Below, piece by piece: positions 1-9,116 of a DNA stretch of 64,000 bases. The notes below the pieces were generated by a model. The model was given only the letters and a program-made list of their open reading frames with translations. It had not been told where the DNA came from and ran no database searches. The first letter of the stretch is position 1. Each line of letters starts with the position of its first letter. The position numbers and the translations under genes are program-made. The DNA is from Micromonospora endolithica. GTDB lineage: Bacteria > Actinomycetota > Actinomycetes > Mycobacteriales > Micromonosporaceae. The DNA lies in the NCBI RefSeq assembly GCF_003626595.1, contig NZ_RBAK01000007.1, positions 248,001-312,000 on the forward strand, given 5' to 3'.

Positions 1-222
1 GCGCAGCGCCGGAATGCCCGGTCCCGGCGGGTACTGGTTCTGCCCGGCGCGCAGCGCCGCCTCGGCGGCGGCCAGCATCTCCGGCGGGCCGTCGGTGTCG
101 GGGAAGCCCTGGCCGAGGTTCACCGCGCCGGTGCGTACGGCGAGCGCGGACATCTCGGCGAAGATCGTCGTCCCGAACGGGCGCATCCGCTGCACCAGGG
201 GATCGACATCGGCGGTCGTCAC
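1..222 (-). CDS. PLP-dependent aminotransferase, N-terminal part (runs off the window)
   Basis: The minus strand encodes 74 residues from a GTG at 222 down to base 1 with no stop, so this is the N-terminus of a larger protein. The stretch LGQGFPDTDGPPEM followed by NQYPPGPGIPALR is the typical start of class I/II (fold type I) aminotransferases of the succinyldiaminopimelate or kynurenine aminotransferase group. These are cytosolic enzymes that transfer an amino group to a 2-oxo acid. The catalytic lysine lies outside the window, so substrate cannot be judged. It is divergent from glmS with a 149-nt shared upstream region. Confidence 0.8.
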   Translation of the reverse strand, partial: MTTADVDPLVQRMRPFGTTIFAEMSALAVRTGAVNLGQGFPDTDGPPEMLAAAEAALRAGQNQYPPGPGIPALR

Positions 223-296
223 GTCCGCCAGCCTACGGACTCCGGCGGTCCGATCAACCCGGGGCGTTTCCTCACCGTGAGTAGCGGATAGTTCCC

Positions 297-364
297 TTCG
301 CTCAAAGTAACTGTTCGTTTTGCCGACTTCCGAGCACGTGTGCTGAGCGAAGCTGGGTTAGGCT
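297..364 (+). promoter_or_regulatory. glmS upstream region: inverted repeats and TAGGCT -10 box
   Basis: A TAGGCT hexamer (359-364) ends 7 nt before the glmS ATG and there is no Shine-Dalgarno, which suggests a leaderless transcript. Upstream are a perfect 8-nt inverted repeat (TTCGCTCA at 297-304, TGAGCGAA at 344-351) and, inside it, AGCAC-GT-GTGCT (333-344). These could be an operator for glmS or for the divergent aminotransferase gene. No glmS ribozyme is visible. Confidence 0.4.
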
Positions 365-371
365 GCCACCC

Positions 372-2285
372 ATGTGTGGAATTGTGGGATACGCCGGTGC
401 CCGGCCGGCGCTCGGCATCGTGCTGGACGGACTGCGGCGGCTGGAATACCGCGGCTACGACTCGGCCGGCGTGGCCATCGTCTGCGACGACGTGCTGCTG
501 ACCGAGAAGAAGGCCGGCAAGCTGGCCAACCTGGAGAAGGTGCTCTCCGAGCGGGCCGCCGAGGACCCGGCCTCCTGCGCCGCCAGCCCGATCGGCATCG
601 GCGACGGCACCACCGGCATCGGGCACACCCGCTGGGCCACCCACGGCGGGCCGACCGACCGCAACGCCCACCCGCACCTGGCCCCGGACGGCCGCGTCGC
701 GGTCATCCACAACGGCATCATCGAGAACTTCGCGAAGCTCCGCGCCGAACTGGAGGCCGACGGGGTCCAGTTCACCAGCGACACCGACACCGAGTGCGCC
801 GCGCACCTGCTCTCCGCCGCGCTGGCCGACCTGCGCGCCGCCGGACAACCGGACGGCCCGCAGCTGCTCGCCGCCGGTATGCGGGTGGTCTGCCAGCGGC
901 TGGAGGGCGCGTTCACGCTGCTCGCCGTCGACGCCTCGGTGCCCGGCGCGGTGGTCGGCGCCCGGCGCAACTCGCCGCTGGTCGTCGGCCGGGGCGACGG
1001 GGAGAACTACCTCGCCAGCGACGTGGCCGCGTTCATCGAGCACACCCGCGAGGCGGTGGAGCTGGGCCAGGACCAGATCGTCCTGATCACCGGCGACACC
1101 ATCGAGATCACCGACTTCGCCGGCCAGCCGGCCAGCGGCAAGGACTTCCACATCGACTGGGACTCCTCGGCCGCGGAGAAGGGTGGCTACGACTGGTTCA
1201 TGCTCAAGGAGATCGAGGAGCAGCCGCAGGCCATCGCCGACACGCTGCTCGGCCGCCTCACCGACACCGGCGAGATCATGCTCGACGAGGTCCGGCTCAG
1301 CGACCAGGACCTGCGGGACGTCGACAAGATCTTCATCGTCGCCTGCGGCACCGCGTACCACTCCGGGATGGTCGCCAAGTACGCCATCGAGCACTGGACC
1401 CGGATCCCGTGCGAGGTGGAGCTGGCCAGCGAGTTCCGCTACCGCGACCCGGTCCTCGACCGGTCCACGCTGATCGTGGTGATCTCGCAGTCCGGCGAGA
1501 CGATGGACACCCTGATGGCGCTGCGCCACGCCAAGGAGCAGAAGGCCCGGGTCCTGGCGATCTGCAACACCAACGGGTCGACCATCCCCCGGGAGTCCGA
1601 CGCGGTCCTCTACACCCACGGCGGTCCGGAGATCGCCGTCGCCTCCACCAAGGCGTTCCTCACCCAGCTCGTCGCCTGCTATCTCATCGGCCTGCACCTC
1701 GCCCAGGTGCGCGGGATCAAGTTCGCCGACGAGGTGGCCGCGGTGGTGTCCCAGCTCCAGGAGATGCCGGGCAAGCTGCGCGAGCTGCTGGAGCGGATCG
1801 AACCGGTCCGGGAGCTGGCCCGGGACCTGAAGTCCGAGCCGACCGTGCTGTTCATCGGCCGGCACGTCGGCTACCCGGTGGCCCTGGAGGGCGCGCTCAA
1901 GCTCAAGGAACTGGCGTACATGCACGCCGAGGGCTTCGCCGCCGGCGAGCTGAAGCACGGCCCGATCGCGCTGATCGACAAGGGCACCCCGGTGATCTGC
2001 ATCGTGCCGTCGCCGGTGGGCCGGGGCATGCTGCACGACAAGGTGGTCTCCAACATCCAGGAGGTACGCGCCAGGGGGGCCAGGACCATCGTCATCGCCG
2101 AGGAGGGCGACGAGGCGGTCGTCCGCTACGCCGACCACCTGATCTACGTGCCGCGTACGCCGACGCTGCTCGCCCCACTGGTGACCACCGTGCCGCTCCA
2201 GGTGCTCGCCGCCGAGATCGCCGCCGCCCGGGGACACGACGTGGACCAGCCGCGCAACCTGGCCAAGTCGGTCACCGTCGAGTAA
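372..2285 (+). CDS. glmS: Glutamine--fructose-6-phosphate aminotransferase (isomerizing)
   Basis: Cytosolic enzyme making glucosamine-6-phosphate from fructose-6-phosphate and glutamine, the entry step to UDP-GlcNAc and peptidoglycan. The protein has 637 residues, slightly longer than the usual 610-625. It starts MCGIVGYAG, so after Met removal Cys1 is the N-terminal nucleophile of the Ntn glutamine amidotransferase domain (about residues 2-240). Two SIS sugar-isomerase domains follow (about 300-440 and 470-620), and the C-terminus LAKSVTVE is the family's conserved tail. It starts 7 nt after a TAGGCT box and ends before a strong hairpin, so it is probably monocistronic. The closest family match is very clear. 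Confidence 0.97.
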   Translation: MCGIVGYAGARPALGIVLDGLRRLEYRGYDSAGVAIVCDDVLLTEKKAGKLANLEKVLSERAAEDPASCAASPIGIGDGTTGIGHTRWATHGGPTDRNAHPHLAPDGRVAVIHNGIIENFAKLRAELEADGVQFTSDTDTECAAHLLSAALADLRAAGQPDGPQLLAAGMRVVCQRLEGAFTLLAVDASVPGAVVGARRNSPLVVGRGDGENYLASDVAAFIEHTREAVELGQDQIVLITGDTIEITDFAGQPASGKDFHIDWDSSAAEKGGYDWFMLKEIEEQPQAIADTLLGRLTDTGEIMLDEVRLSDQDLRDVDKIFIVACGTAYHSGMVAKYAIEHWTRIPCEVELASEFRYRDPVLDRSTLIVVISQSGETMDTLMALRHAKEQKARVLAICNTNGSTIPRESDAVLYTHGGPEIAVASTKAFLTQLVACYLIGLHLAQVRGIKFADEVAAVVSQLQEMPGKLRELLERIEPVRELARDLKSEPTVLFIGRHVGYPVALEGALKLKELAYMHAEGFAAGELKHGPIALIDKGTPVICIVPSPVGRGMLHDKVVSNIQEVRARGARTIVIAEEGDEAVVRYADHLIYVPRTPTLLAPLVTTVPLQVLAAEIAAARGHDVDQPRNLAKSVTVE

Positions 2286-2301
2286 CCACGCCCGCACCGC
2301 C

Positions 2302-2340
2302 GCCGACCCCGGGCCACCACGCCGGTGACCCGGGGTCGGC
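2302..2340 (+). terminator. Hairpin terminator after glmS
   Basis: A perfect 12-bp GC stem (GCCGACCCCGGG at 2302-2313, CCCGGGGTCGGC at 2329-2340) with an inner CACC/GGTG pairing starts 17 nt after the glmS stop. It lies between convergent genes and has no T-run, as is usual in actinomycetes, so it may stop transcription from both sides. Confidence 0.6.
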
Positions 2341-2379
2341 GCGTTCGCGGCGGTGAGAGGTCGATACCGCCGCCCGACG

Positions 2380-4002
2380 TCACCGGCCGAGCACCACCCG
2401 GGCCATACCGTCCAGGGCCGGGTTCCCCTCCTCCCAATAGCCGCTGTGGCCGTGCCGCCCACTGGGGAAGGTGCGCCCACCGAACCCCGGGTCGGCCGGG
2501 TCGTGGCCGAACCACAGCCGGTCCGCCGGTCCGCCGAGCAGAGTGAGCGCCGCGCCGAGCGGCGAGACGGCCCGCAGCGGGCGGCGCAGCAACTCCTCCG
2601 GCGACCGTACCGCCCGGATCACGTCGTCCGGGGCGGTGCTGGCCCACACCTGTCCCGGAGGCACCCCCAGCTCCCCGGCGTGGGCCACGCCGACCCCGGG
2701 CGAGCCGACGAAGACCAGCGCGTCGGCGGCCAGCCCGTGGTCCCGGGCCGTCGCGCCCACCACCAGCGACCCGTAGCTGTGCCCCAGCACGGTCTGCCGG
2801 CCCGGCGGCCCGTCGTGGGTGGCCCGCAGGCCCTCCTGGAACCGGTGCAGCGCCGGACCGGCGTCGACCGCCCGCCCCGGTCCGGCCGCCTCGTGCAAAA
2901 AGTCCGGTGCGTCGTAGTCCAGCCAGAGCACCGCCGCGCTCTCCTCACCCGGGGCCAGCACGGCGCAGCGGGCCAGCACCCGCCCTGCCCGGTCCAGCTC
3001 GCCGGGCACGTCGTCCAGGCCCGCCGTCATCCCCGGCACGTAGGTGAGGACCCGGCCGGCCCGGTCCGGGTCGCCCAACGCCACCACCGCCCGTCCCTCA
3101 CCGCCGGTGCCCAGCCCCAGCAGGTACGCCCGGGGACCCTCGGCCGCCGCCAGGCGCCCGGTCAGCGCGTCCAGCCCACCGAGCGACCGGTCGACCCGGA
3201 GCAGCCCGGCCACCTCGACCGGCCCCGGCGGAACCCGCAGGCACAGTCGCCGGCGTTCGGCGAGCAGCTCCTCCCGGCGTACCGCGAGGAGCAGCCGGTT
3301 CGCCTGGTCCCGGGCCGCCACCGGGATCCCGTCCAGGGCACCGACCCGCTCCGGCTCGTGCGCCACCAGCCACCGGCGCTGCGCCGCGGTGAGCCCGTCC
3401 CACCAGGCGTGCACCAGTGCGGGACCGGTGCCCGGCGCGGGCCGGCCGGGCGGGGGCGGGGTGGTCCAGGTGGTGCGGGCGGCCGCCGCCAGTCCGGCCA
3501 GCAGTCCGGCCGCCTCCCGGTCGGCCGCCGTGGCCAGGTCCAGCGCGGTGTCCAGCGCGGCGGCGACACCGGCCACCACCGGCCCCGCCCGGTGCGGCGC
3601 CGGGCCGGACGGGTCGACGGTGACGCGACCGTGCCGGTCCACCCGGACGCCGCTGCGATCGGCGAGCGTGACCGCCGCGTCCAGCCGGGCCTTCGCCACG
3701 CGCAGCCGGACGGCGAACCCGTCCAGCACCTGGTCGACCTCGACCAGGGCGGGCAGCGCGGCGGCAAGGTCGGCCCGCAGCGCGGTGAGCCGGGCGTCGG
3801 CGGCAGCGGCGGCCGGACCGACCCACCCCTGTCGCAGCGTCGCCGCGTCGGCGGCCACCTCGCCGGCGCGGCGCTCGATGACCCCCACCCCGTCGCGCCA
3901 CGTCGCTCCGGCGGCCCGCCACGCGCCCGGGTCGGCCGCCCAGAGCTGCCGGTAGCCGACCCGACCCGCCGGAGCCGGGGACACCGCCGCCGGGGCGGTC
4001 AC
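2380..4002 (-). CDS. Alpha/beta hydrolase of the DUF1023 family with N-terminal helical (ESX-like) region
   Basis: A 540-residue protein. The start GTG (4000-4002) overlaps the TGA of the upstream gene (GTGA), so the two are translationally coupled. The N-terminal 250 residues are Ala-rich and helical, like the WXG100/EspA-type region often fused to DUF1023. The C-terminal part is an alpha/beta hydrolase with nucleophile elbow GHSYGS (Ser about 409) and a late His in the stretch SGRHGHSGYWEEG. The family is common in actinomycetes next to WXG100 proteins. Substrate is unknown; an acyl or peptidoglycan ester is a guess. A longer reading frame upstream to 4413 runs through the WXG gene in another frame and is rejected. 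Confidence 0.8.
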   Translation of the reverse strand: MTAPAAVSPAPAGRVGYRQLWAADPGAWRAAGATWRDGVGVIERRAGEVAADAATLRQGWVGPAAAAADARLTALRADLAAALPALVEVDQVLDGFAVRLRVAKARLDAAVTLADRSGVRVDRHGRVTVDPSGPAPHRAGPVVAGVAAALDTALDLATAADREAAGLLAGLAAAARTTWTTPPPPGRPAPGTGPALVHAWWDGLTAAQRRWLVAHEPERVGALDGIPVAARDQANRLLLAVRREELLAERRRLCLRVPPGPVEVAGLLRVDRSLGGLDALTGRLAAAEGPRAYLLGLGTGGEGRAVVALGDPDRAGRVLTYVPGMTAGLDDVPGELDRAGRVLARCAVLAPGEESAAVLWLDYDAPDFLHEAAGPGRAVDAGPALHRFQEGLRATHDGPPGRQTVLGHSYGSLVVGATARDHGLAADALVFVGSPGVGVAHAGELGVPPGQVWASTAPDDVIRAVRSPEELLRRPLRAVSPLGAALTLLGGPADRLWFGHDPADPGFGGRTFPSGRHGHSGYWEEGNPALDGMARVVLGR

Positions 4003-4295
4003 CGGGACAGCCTGGCGAACCGGCCGGCTGCCCGGTCGTCCACGGCCTCGTAGGCGGTGCCGGCCGCCCGGACCGCCTCGCCGGTGGCGGCCACCCGGGC
4101 GGCGAGCCCGCCGAACCAGCCGTGCACCGCCGACTCCAGCCCGGCGAGGGCGGCGCCGGTGGCCCACTCCGGCGCGGGCACCACCAGCCCCGGCCGGCCG
4201 GTCAGCCCGTGCGCCAGCCGGTAGGCGTCCTCGCCGAGCGCACCCGCGCTCCGGCGCAGCACGTCCGGTCGGACGGTCAAGGTCTCCTCGGTCAT
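3999..4295 (-). CDS. WXG100-like small helical protein
   Basis: A 98-residue, all-helical, Ala-rich protein. It carries a W-x-x-G turn (EWATG, about residue 43) between two predicted helices, the layout of WXG100/ESX-type proteins that dimerise and can be exported by type VII secretion. It is the first gene of a two-gene unit with the DUF1023 hydrolase, overlapping it by 4 nt. The ATG at 4293-4295 is the only good start. The family call is moderate because the sequence is short and low in complexity; the coupling to a DUF1023 gene supports it. Confidence 0.65.
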   Translation of the reverse strand: MTEETLTVRPDVLRRSAGALGEDAYRLAHGLTGRPGLVVPAPEWATGAALAGLESAVHGWFGGLAARVAATGEAVRAAGTAYEAVDDRAAGRFARLSR

Positions 4296-4471
4296 CTCCG
4301 GCCCCCCGTGGCACGACGACAGCGACCAGCGTGACGCTAGGCGGCCCGGGTCGGCCCGGGTGTGCCCTGTGGACAGCCGCGACCCGCCCTACCCACCCGT
4401 TGTCCACAGGCATTGCCCCGGGTGACGACGGCGGCTAATCTGCGCCCCCGCCCGCCGGTAGGGTGAGTTCC

Positions 4472-4840
4472 GTGATCGTCGCTGTCGGCATCGACGTCGT
4501 GCTCGTCGACCGGTTCACCCGGGCCCTGGCGCGCACGCCGCTGCTCGCCGACCGGCTCTTCACCGAGGCGGAGCGCTTCACCCGCTCGGGCAATCCGCGC
4601 TCGCCGGAGTCGCTGGCCGCCCGCTTCGCGGCCAAGGAGGCGGTGGCCAAGGCGCTCGGTGCGCCGGCCGGCCTGAGCTGGCACGACTGCGAGATCGTGC
4701 CGGACCCCGACGGCCGCCCCTGGCTGACCGTCTCCGGCACCGTCGCGGCGGCGGCGACCGAGCGGGGCGTCAGCCGATGGCATCTCTCGCTGTCGCACGA
4801 CGGTGGGATCGCGTCGGCGATGGTGGTGGCGGAACGCTGA
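4472..4840 (+). CDS. acpS: Holo-[acyl-carrier-protein] synthase
   Basis: Transfers 4'-phosphopantetheine from CoA to the serine of acyl carrier proteins, activating fatty-acid (and possibly polyketide) carriers. It has 122 residues, typical AcpS size. VGIDVV near the N-terminus and RFAAKEAVAKALG are the two signature blocks, holding the Mg2+-binding Asp and Glu; HLSLSHD is the third. I chose the GTG at 4472 because a TAGGGT box (4459-4464) lies 7 nt upstream and the next upstream GTG (4463) falls inside that box. It is followed by the NAD(P)HX repair gene, an order also seen in mycobacteria. Confidence 0.95.
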   Translation: MIVAVGIDVVLVDRFTRALARTPLLADRLFTEAERFTRSGNPRSPESLAARFAAKEAVAKALGAPAGLSWHDCEIVPDPDGRPWLTVSGTVAAAATERGVSRWHLSLSHDGGIASAMVVAER

Positions 4841-4892
4841 GATCGGCGGCGTGCCGTGCCGGGTGCGCCGGACAAGGACGGGACGTGATGGC

Positions 4893-6362
4893 ATGAGACC
4901 GGTGTGGCGGGTTGCCGACGTACGCGCGGCGGAGGCCGGCCTGATGGCCACGCTCCCGCCGGGGACGCTGATGCAGCGCGCGGCCGCCGGCCTGGCCCGG
5001 CGCTGCGCGGTCGTGCTCGCCCAGCGGGGCGGCGTGTACGCGGCACCGGTGCTGCTGCTGGTCGGCTCGGGCGACAACGGTGGCGACGCGCTCTTCGCCG
5101 GTGAGCGGCTGGCCCGGCGTGGGGCGGCCGTGTCGGCGCTGCTGCTGACCCCTGGCCGGGCGCACGCCGAGGGGCTCGCCGCGCTGCGCGCCGCCGGTGG
5201 GCGGGTGGTCGGGACGCCGCCGGCGGTGGTCGACCTGGTGGTGGACGGCATCGTCGGCATCGGCGGCACGGGCGGCCTGCGGGAGGCCGCCGACCAGCTG
5301 GTTACCGGCCTCGGTGAGCTGCGGGGCCGCGACGGCGGCCGGGCGACCGTGGTGGCGGTGGACGTGCCCAGCGGCGTGGCGGTGGACACCGGCCACGTGC
5401 CGCTGTCGGCGTCCGGCCGGCCGAACGCCGTGCGCGCCGACGTGACGGTGGCGTTCGGCGCGATGAAACCGGCGCTGGTGGTGGGGCCGGCGGCCACACT
5501 GGCCGGCGCGGTCGAGCTGGTCGACATCGGCCTGGGGCCGTGGTTGCGGGGCAGCCCGGCGCTGCGGGTGACCGAGTGGTCGGACATCGTCGACTGGTGG
5601 CCCCGGCTGGGTGCGGCGTCGGAGAAGTACACGCGGGGCGTGGTCGGCGTCGCCACCGGGTCGGCCACCTACCCGGGAGCGGCGGTGCTCTCCGTCGGCG
5701 GCGCGTTGGCCGGCCCGACCGGTCTGGTCCGCTACGCCGGCTCGGCGCGGGCCGAGGTGGTGCACCAGCATCCCTCGGTGATCGCCACCGACCGGGTCGC
5801 CGATGCCGGCCGGGTGCAGGCCTGGGTCTGCGGCTCCGGCCTGGGCACCGGCGAGGAGGCGGCGGGGGAGCTGCGAGCGGTGCTCGCCGCGCCGGTGCCG
5901 GTGGTGCTCGACGCCGACGCGCTCACCCTGCTCGTCGACGGCTCCCTCGCCGACCGGCTCCGCAAGCGGGACGCCCCGATCGTGGTCACCCCGCACGACC
6001 GCGAGTTCACCCGGCTCTGCGGGGAGATGCCGGGCGCGGACCGGGTCTCCGCCGCGCTGCGGCTGGCCGCCTGGATGAACGCGGTGGTGCTGCTCAAGGG
6101 GGACCGCACGGTGGTCGGCACGCCAAACGGGCGGGCGTACGTCAACCCGACCGGCACCCCGGCGCTGGCCACCGGGGGCACCGGCGACGTACTGGCCGGC
6201 CTGCTCGGATCGCTGCTCGCCGCCGGCCTGCCCGCCGACCGGGCCGCCGTCGCCGCCGCGTACCTGCACGGGCTGGCCGGCCGGGAGGCGGCCCGGGGCG
6301 GCCCGGTGACCGCGCCCGACGTGGCGGTCGCGCTGCGCCCGGTGCTGAGCCGGCTGCCCTGA
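4893..6362 (+). CDS. nnr: Bifunctional NAD(P)H-hydrate epimerase / ADP-dependent NAD(P)H-hydrate dehydratase
   Basis: Repairs hydrated NADH and NADPH: the N-terminal YjeF_N domain (about 1-215) epimerises R- to S-NAD(P)HX, and the C-terminal ribokinase-like domain (about 225-485) dehydrates S-NAD(P)HX using ADP. GSGDNGGDA in the first half and ATGGTGDVLAG in the second are the domain signatures. It has 489 residues, normal for the fused form. The ATG at 4893 gives MRPVWRVADVRAAE, matching family starts; the frame is open further upstream but without homology. It sits 52 nt after acpS and is probably cotranscribed with it. Confidence 0.95.
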   Translation: MRPVWRVADVRAAEAGLMATLPPGTLMQRAAAGLARRCAVVLAQRGGVYAAPVLLLVGSGDNGGDALFAGERLARRGAAVSALLLTPGRAHAEGLAALRAAGGRVVGTPPAVVDLVVDGIVGIGGTGGLREAADQLVTGLGELRGRDGGRATVVAVDVPSGVAVDTGHVPLSASGRPNAVRADVTVAFGAMKPALVVGPAATLAGAVELVDIGLGPWLRGSPALRVTEWSDIVDWWPRLGAASEKYTRGVVGVATGSATYPGAAVLSVGGALAGPTGLVRYAGSARAEVVHQHPSVIATDRVADAGRVQAWVCGSGLGTGEEAAGELRAVLAAPVPVVLDADALTLLVDGSLADRLRKRDAPIVVTPHDREFTRLCGEMPGADRVSAALRLAAWMNAVVLLKGDRTVVGTPNGRAYVNPTGTPALATGGTGDVLAGLLGSLLAAGLPADRAAVAAAYLHGLAGREAARGGPVTAPDVAVALRPVLSRLP

Positions 6363-6460
6363 GGGGCGCGCCCGCTGAACCGGGGGCGACGGACGTCCGT
6401 ACTCCAGCGTGTGCGGGCGTCGAGGACGCGGCCGGCCGCACACGTTCCTGAGGAGGAACC

Positions 6461-6811
6461 ATGCGCAGAGCTGTCACCTGGTCCGTCGCCGTCGCCGGGG
6501 TGGTGGTGCCGCTGGTCGTGGGCACCGCCCTGGCCTCGGCCAAGGACGGGCGGGACCGGGTGGCCAGCCCGCCCGGCGGGCCCGCGTTCGAGCTGCGCAT
6601 CGACCCCGAGCTGGACGCCCGGTTCGGTCCGCGCCGGGTGAACGCGGTGCAGGCGGCCGGGATCGTCACCGACCGGTTCGGTGGCCGGGTGGTCCGGGCC
6701 GAGCTGGACGAGGAGGACGGCCGGCCGATCTGGGAGATGAAGCTGGCCGGTGCCCGGGTGGGCGAGGTCGACGTCGACGCGACGACCGGCGATCTGCTCG
6801 CCGACGAATGA
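6461..6811 (+). CDS. Small secreted PepSY-like protein
   Basis: 116 residues with an N-terminal signal peptide (hydrophobic about 7-26, ending LASAKD) and a PepSY-like region after it: AVQAAGIVTDRFGG followed by WEMKLAGARVGEVDVDATTGDLL. PepSY domains are often secreted and can inhibit peptidases or act as periplasmic sensors. The ribosome-binding site GAGGAGG lies 7 nt before the ATG. It stands alone between nnr and alr. Its function here is unknown. Confidence 0.8.
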   Translation: MRRAVTWSVAVAGVVVPLVVGTALASAKDGRDRVASPPGGPAFELRIDPELDARFGPRRVNAVQAAGIVTDRFGGRVVRAELDEEDGRPIWEMKLAGARVGEVDVDATTGDLLADE

Positions 6812-6885
6812 GGCCGGCCGCGGGCCGCGAACCACCGGTACCTACCGTCCGGCGACTCGCGGCCTGCGGTGATCGTCGGCGGAAG

Positions 6886-6891
6886 TAGGCT
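6886..6891 (+). promoter_or_regulatory. TAGGCT -10 box of alr (leaderless)
   Basis: TAGGCT ends 6 nt before the alr ATG and no Shine-Dalgarno is present. The spacing is that of a leaderless actinobacterial promoter. Confidence 0.45.
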
Positions 6892-6897
6892 GTCGGC

Positions 6898-8016
6898 ATG
6901 TGGCAGGCCGAGGTACGCGTCGACCTCGACGCGATCCGTGAGAACGTCAGCCGGCTCCGTTCCGGTACCACCGCCGAGCTGATGGCGGTGGTCAAGGGCG
7001 ACGGGTACGGCCACGGCATGGTCCCGGCCGCCCGGGCGGCGCTGGACGCCGGCGCGGACTGGCTCGGGGTCTGCACGCTGGACGAGGCGCTGACGCTGCG
7101 CCGTGCCGGGATCGACGTCCCGGTGCTGGCCTGGCTGCTCGCGCCCGGACTGCCCCTGCACGAGGGGATCACCGCCGGGGTCGACCTGGGGGCCGCGAGC
7201 ATGCCGCAGCTCGACGAGATGATCGAGGCCAGTCGGACCGCCGGCCGCCCCGCCCGGCTGCACCTCAAGATCGATACCGGGCTGGCCCGGGGTGGGGCGA
7301 CCGTCGCGGACTGGCCGGCACTACTGGACGCCGCCGCCAAGGCGCAGGCCGATGGCCTGGTCGAGGTGGTCGGCGTGTGGAGCCACTTCGTGTACGCCGA
7401 CTCGCCCGGCCACCCCACCACGGACCGCCAATTGGCGGTCTTCCACGAGGGGCTGGGCATGGTGGAGAAGGCGGGGCTCCGGCCGCGTTACCGGCACCTG
7501 GCCAACTCCGCCGCCACGCTGACCCGCCCGGACACCCACTTCGACCTGGTCCGGCCCGGCCTGGCCGTCTACGGGCTCTCCCCGGTGGCCGGCGAGAGCT
7601 ACGGCCTGCGGCCGGCGATGACCGCCCGCGCCCGGGTGATGATCGCCAAGCGGGTACCGGCCGGCTCCGGGGTCTCCTACGGCCACACCTACGTCACCGA
7701 GCGGGACGCGAACCTCGCGGTGGTCCCGCTCGGCTACGCCGACGGCGTACCCCGGCACGCCTCGAACAGCGGCCCGGTGCAGCTCGGCGGCGTCCGGCGG
7801 ACCATCTCCGGCCGGGTCTGCATGGACCAGTTCGTGCTCGACTGCGGCGACGACCCGGTCGCCGCCGGCGACGTCGCCACCCTGTTCGGCAGCGGCGCCG
7901 ACGGGGAGCCGACCGCCGACGACTGGGCGGAGGCCGTCGGCACGATCAACTACGAGATCGTCACCCGGTTCGGCAGCACCCGGGTGCCCCGCCACTACGA
8001 CGGCGAGCGCCCATGA
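6898..8016 (+). CDS. alr: Alanine racemase
   Basis: PLP enzyme interconverting L- and D-alanine for peptidoglycan. 372 residues, normal for the family. VVKGDGYGHG near the N-terminus holds the PLP lysine (K33). The opposing catalytic tyrosine is in GVSYGHTY (Y261). GRVCMDQF is the conserved C-terminal domain block. The stop overlaps the start of the next gene (ATGA), so at least alr, the hydrolase gene and tsaE form an operon by overlapping codons. Confidence 0.97.
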   Translation: MWQAEVRVDLDAIRENVSRLRSGTTAELMAVVKGDGYGHGMVPAARAALDAGADWLGVCTLDEALTLRRAGIDVPVLAWLLAPGLPLHEGITAGVDLGAASMPQLDEMIEASRTAGRPARLHLKIDTGLARGGATVADWPALLDAAAKAQADGLVEVVGVWSHFVYADSPGHPTTDRQLAVFHEGLGMVEKAGLRPRYRHLANSAATLTRPDTHFDLVRPGLAVYGLSPVAGESYGLRPAMTARARVMIAKRVPAGSGVSYGHTYVTERDANLAVVPLGYADGVPRHASNSGPVQLGGVRRTISGRVCMDQFVLDCGDDPVAAGDVATLFGSGADGEPTADDWAEAVGTINYEIVTRFGSTRVPRHYDGERP

Positions 8017-9116
8017 GCGGCCCCCGCATCCCGTTCCCGCGCTCCGGGCACGCCCGGGCCGCCGTCGGCGCGTTGGCGGCCGTCGGGGTCGCCGCCGCCG
8101 GGCTCGCGGCGGGCGTGGCCACCGAGCGCGCCCTGGTCCGCCGGTTCAAGACCGACCCCACCGACCGGTACGCCGACGAGCCCTTCGACGAGCAGCGGTA
8201 CGACCAGGCGGTCAAGCTGGAGATGCCGGACGGCACCGACATCCACGTCGAGGTGGTCGAGCCGACCCGGCCCCGGCCCGGCAACCCGACGGTCGTGCTG
8301 GTGCACGGCTTCTGCCTGGACATGGGCACCTTCCACTTCCAGCGCAAGCTGCTCGCCGAGCGGGGTGAGCACCGGATCGTCGCGTACGACCAGCCGGGCC
8401 ACGGCCGCTCGGGACGCCTGGAGACCGGCGAGTACGACCTCACCGCCCTGGGCCGCACGCTGCGCGCGGTGATCGACCGGACCGCGCCGGAGGGGCCGCT
8501 GGTGCTGGTCGGGCATTCGATGGGCGGCATGACGATCATGGCGTTCGCCGAGCTGTTTCCGGAGATGTTCGGCGACCGGGTGATCGGCACCGTGCTGATG
8601 GCCACGTCGGGCGGTCTGCTGGCGGAGACCAAGCTGGTCGCGCCGGCGCTGCTCGGCCGGGTCGGCGCGCCGGTGCTGCACATGGTCGGCAACGTCACCC
8701 GCTACGGTGGGCCGGTGATCGACCGGGCGCGCCGGTCCACCACCAACGTCGCCTGGCTGTTGACCCGCAGGTACGGCTTCGGCACCGCCCGACCCAGCCC
8801 GGCCCTGGTGTCCTACGTCGAGACGATGAACTCGCGCACCTCCGCCGACACGGTCACCCGCTACCTGCGCACGCTGGCCACCCACTCCCGGTTCCCGGCG
8901 CTGGCCGCGCTGGCCGACACGCCGGTGCTGGTGATCGTGGGGGACAAGGACATGATCACGCCGGTGGTCCACTCCGAGGAGATCGTCCGGCGGCTGCCGC
9001 ACGCCGGTTTCGTCAAGATCCACGACAGTGGGCACGTGGTGATGCTGGAGCACGCCGACGAGGTCAACGACGCGCTGACCGGCTTCCTGGAGACCTGCGG
9101 CGGGGCGGCGTCGTGA
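8013..9116 (+). CDS. Membrane-anchored alpha/beta hydrolase
   Basis: 367 residues starting with an ATG that overlaps the alr stop. Residues about 14-34 form one hydrophobic segment (membrane anchor or uncleaved signal). The rest is an alpha/beta hydrolase with oxyanion strand VLVHGFC, nucleophile elbow GHSMGG, an acid in VIVGDKDMITP and the catalytic His in DSGHVVMLEHAD. The same gene sits between alr and tsaE in many actinomycetes, including M. tuberculosis. The substrate is unknown; lipase or esterase is likely. Downstream tsaE overlaps by GTGA. Confidence 0.9.
   Translation: MSGPRIPFPRSGHARAAVGALAAVGVAAAGLAAGVATERALVRRFKTDPTDRYADEPFDEQRYDQAVKLEMPDGTDIHVEVVEPTRPRPGNPTVVLVHGFCLDMGTFHFQRKLLAERGEHRIVAYDQPGHGRSGRLETGEYDLTALGRTLRAVIDRTAPEGPLVLVGHSMGGMTIMAFAELFPEMFGDRVIGTVLMATSGGLLAETKLVAPALLGRVGAPVLHMVGNVTRYGGPVIDRARRSTTNVAWLLTRRYGFGTARPSPALVSYVETMNSRTSADTVTRYLRTLATHSRFPALAALADTPVLVIVGDKDMITPVVHSEEIVRRLPHAGFVKIHDSGHVVMLEHADEVNDALTGFLETCGGAAS

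Noticed and set aside
372..560. Possible glmS ribozyme or other riboswitch control of glmS
   Set aside because: The start is 7 nt from a -10-like box, leaving no leader for a ribozyme; the known core was not seen.
219..2480. 753-codon open frame on the minus strand over glmS
   Set aside because: It is the complement of a strongly conserved gene in GC-rich DNA; the protein is a His/Arg/Gly-rich shadow without family features.
4003..4413. 137-codon upstream extension of the DUF1023 hydrolase frame
   Set aside because: It reads through the WXG100-like gene in another frame; the GTG at 4002 overlaps that gene's stop, a normal coupled start.
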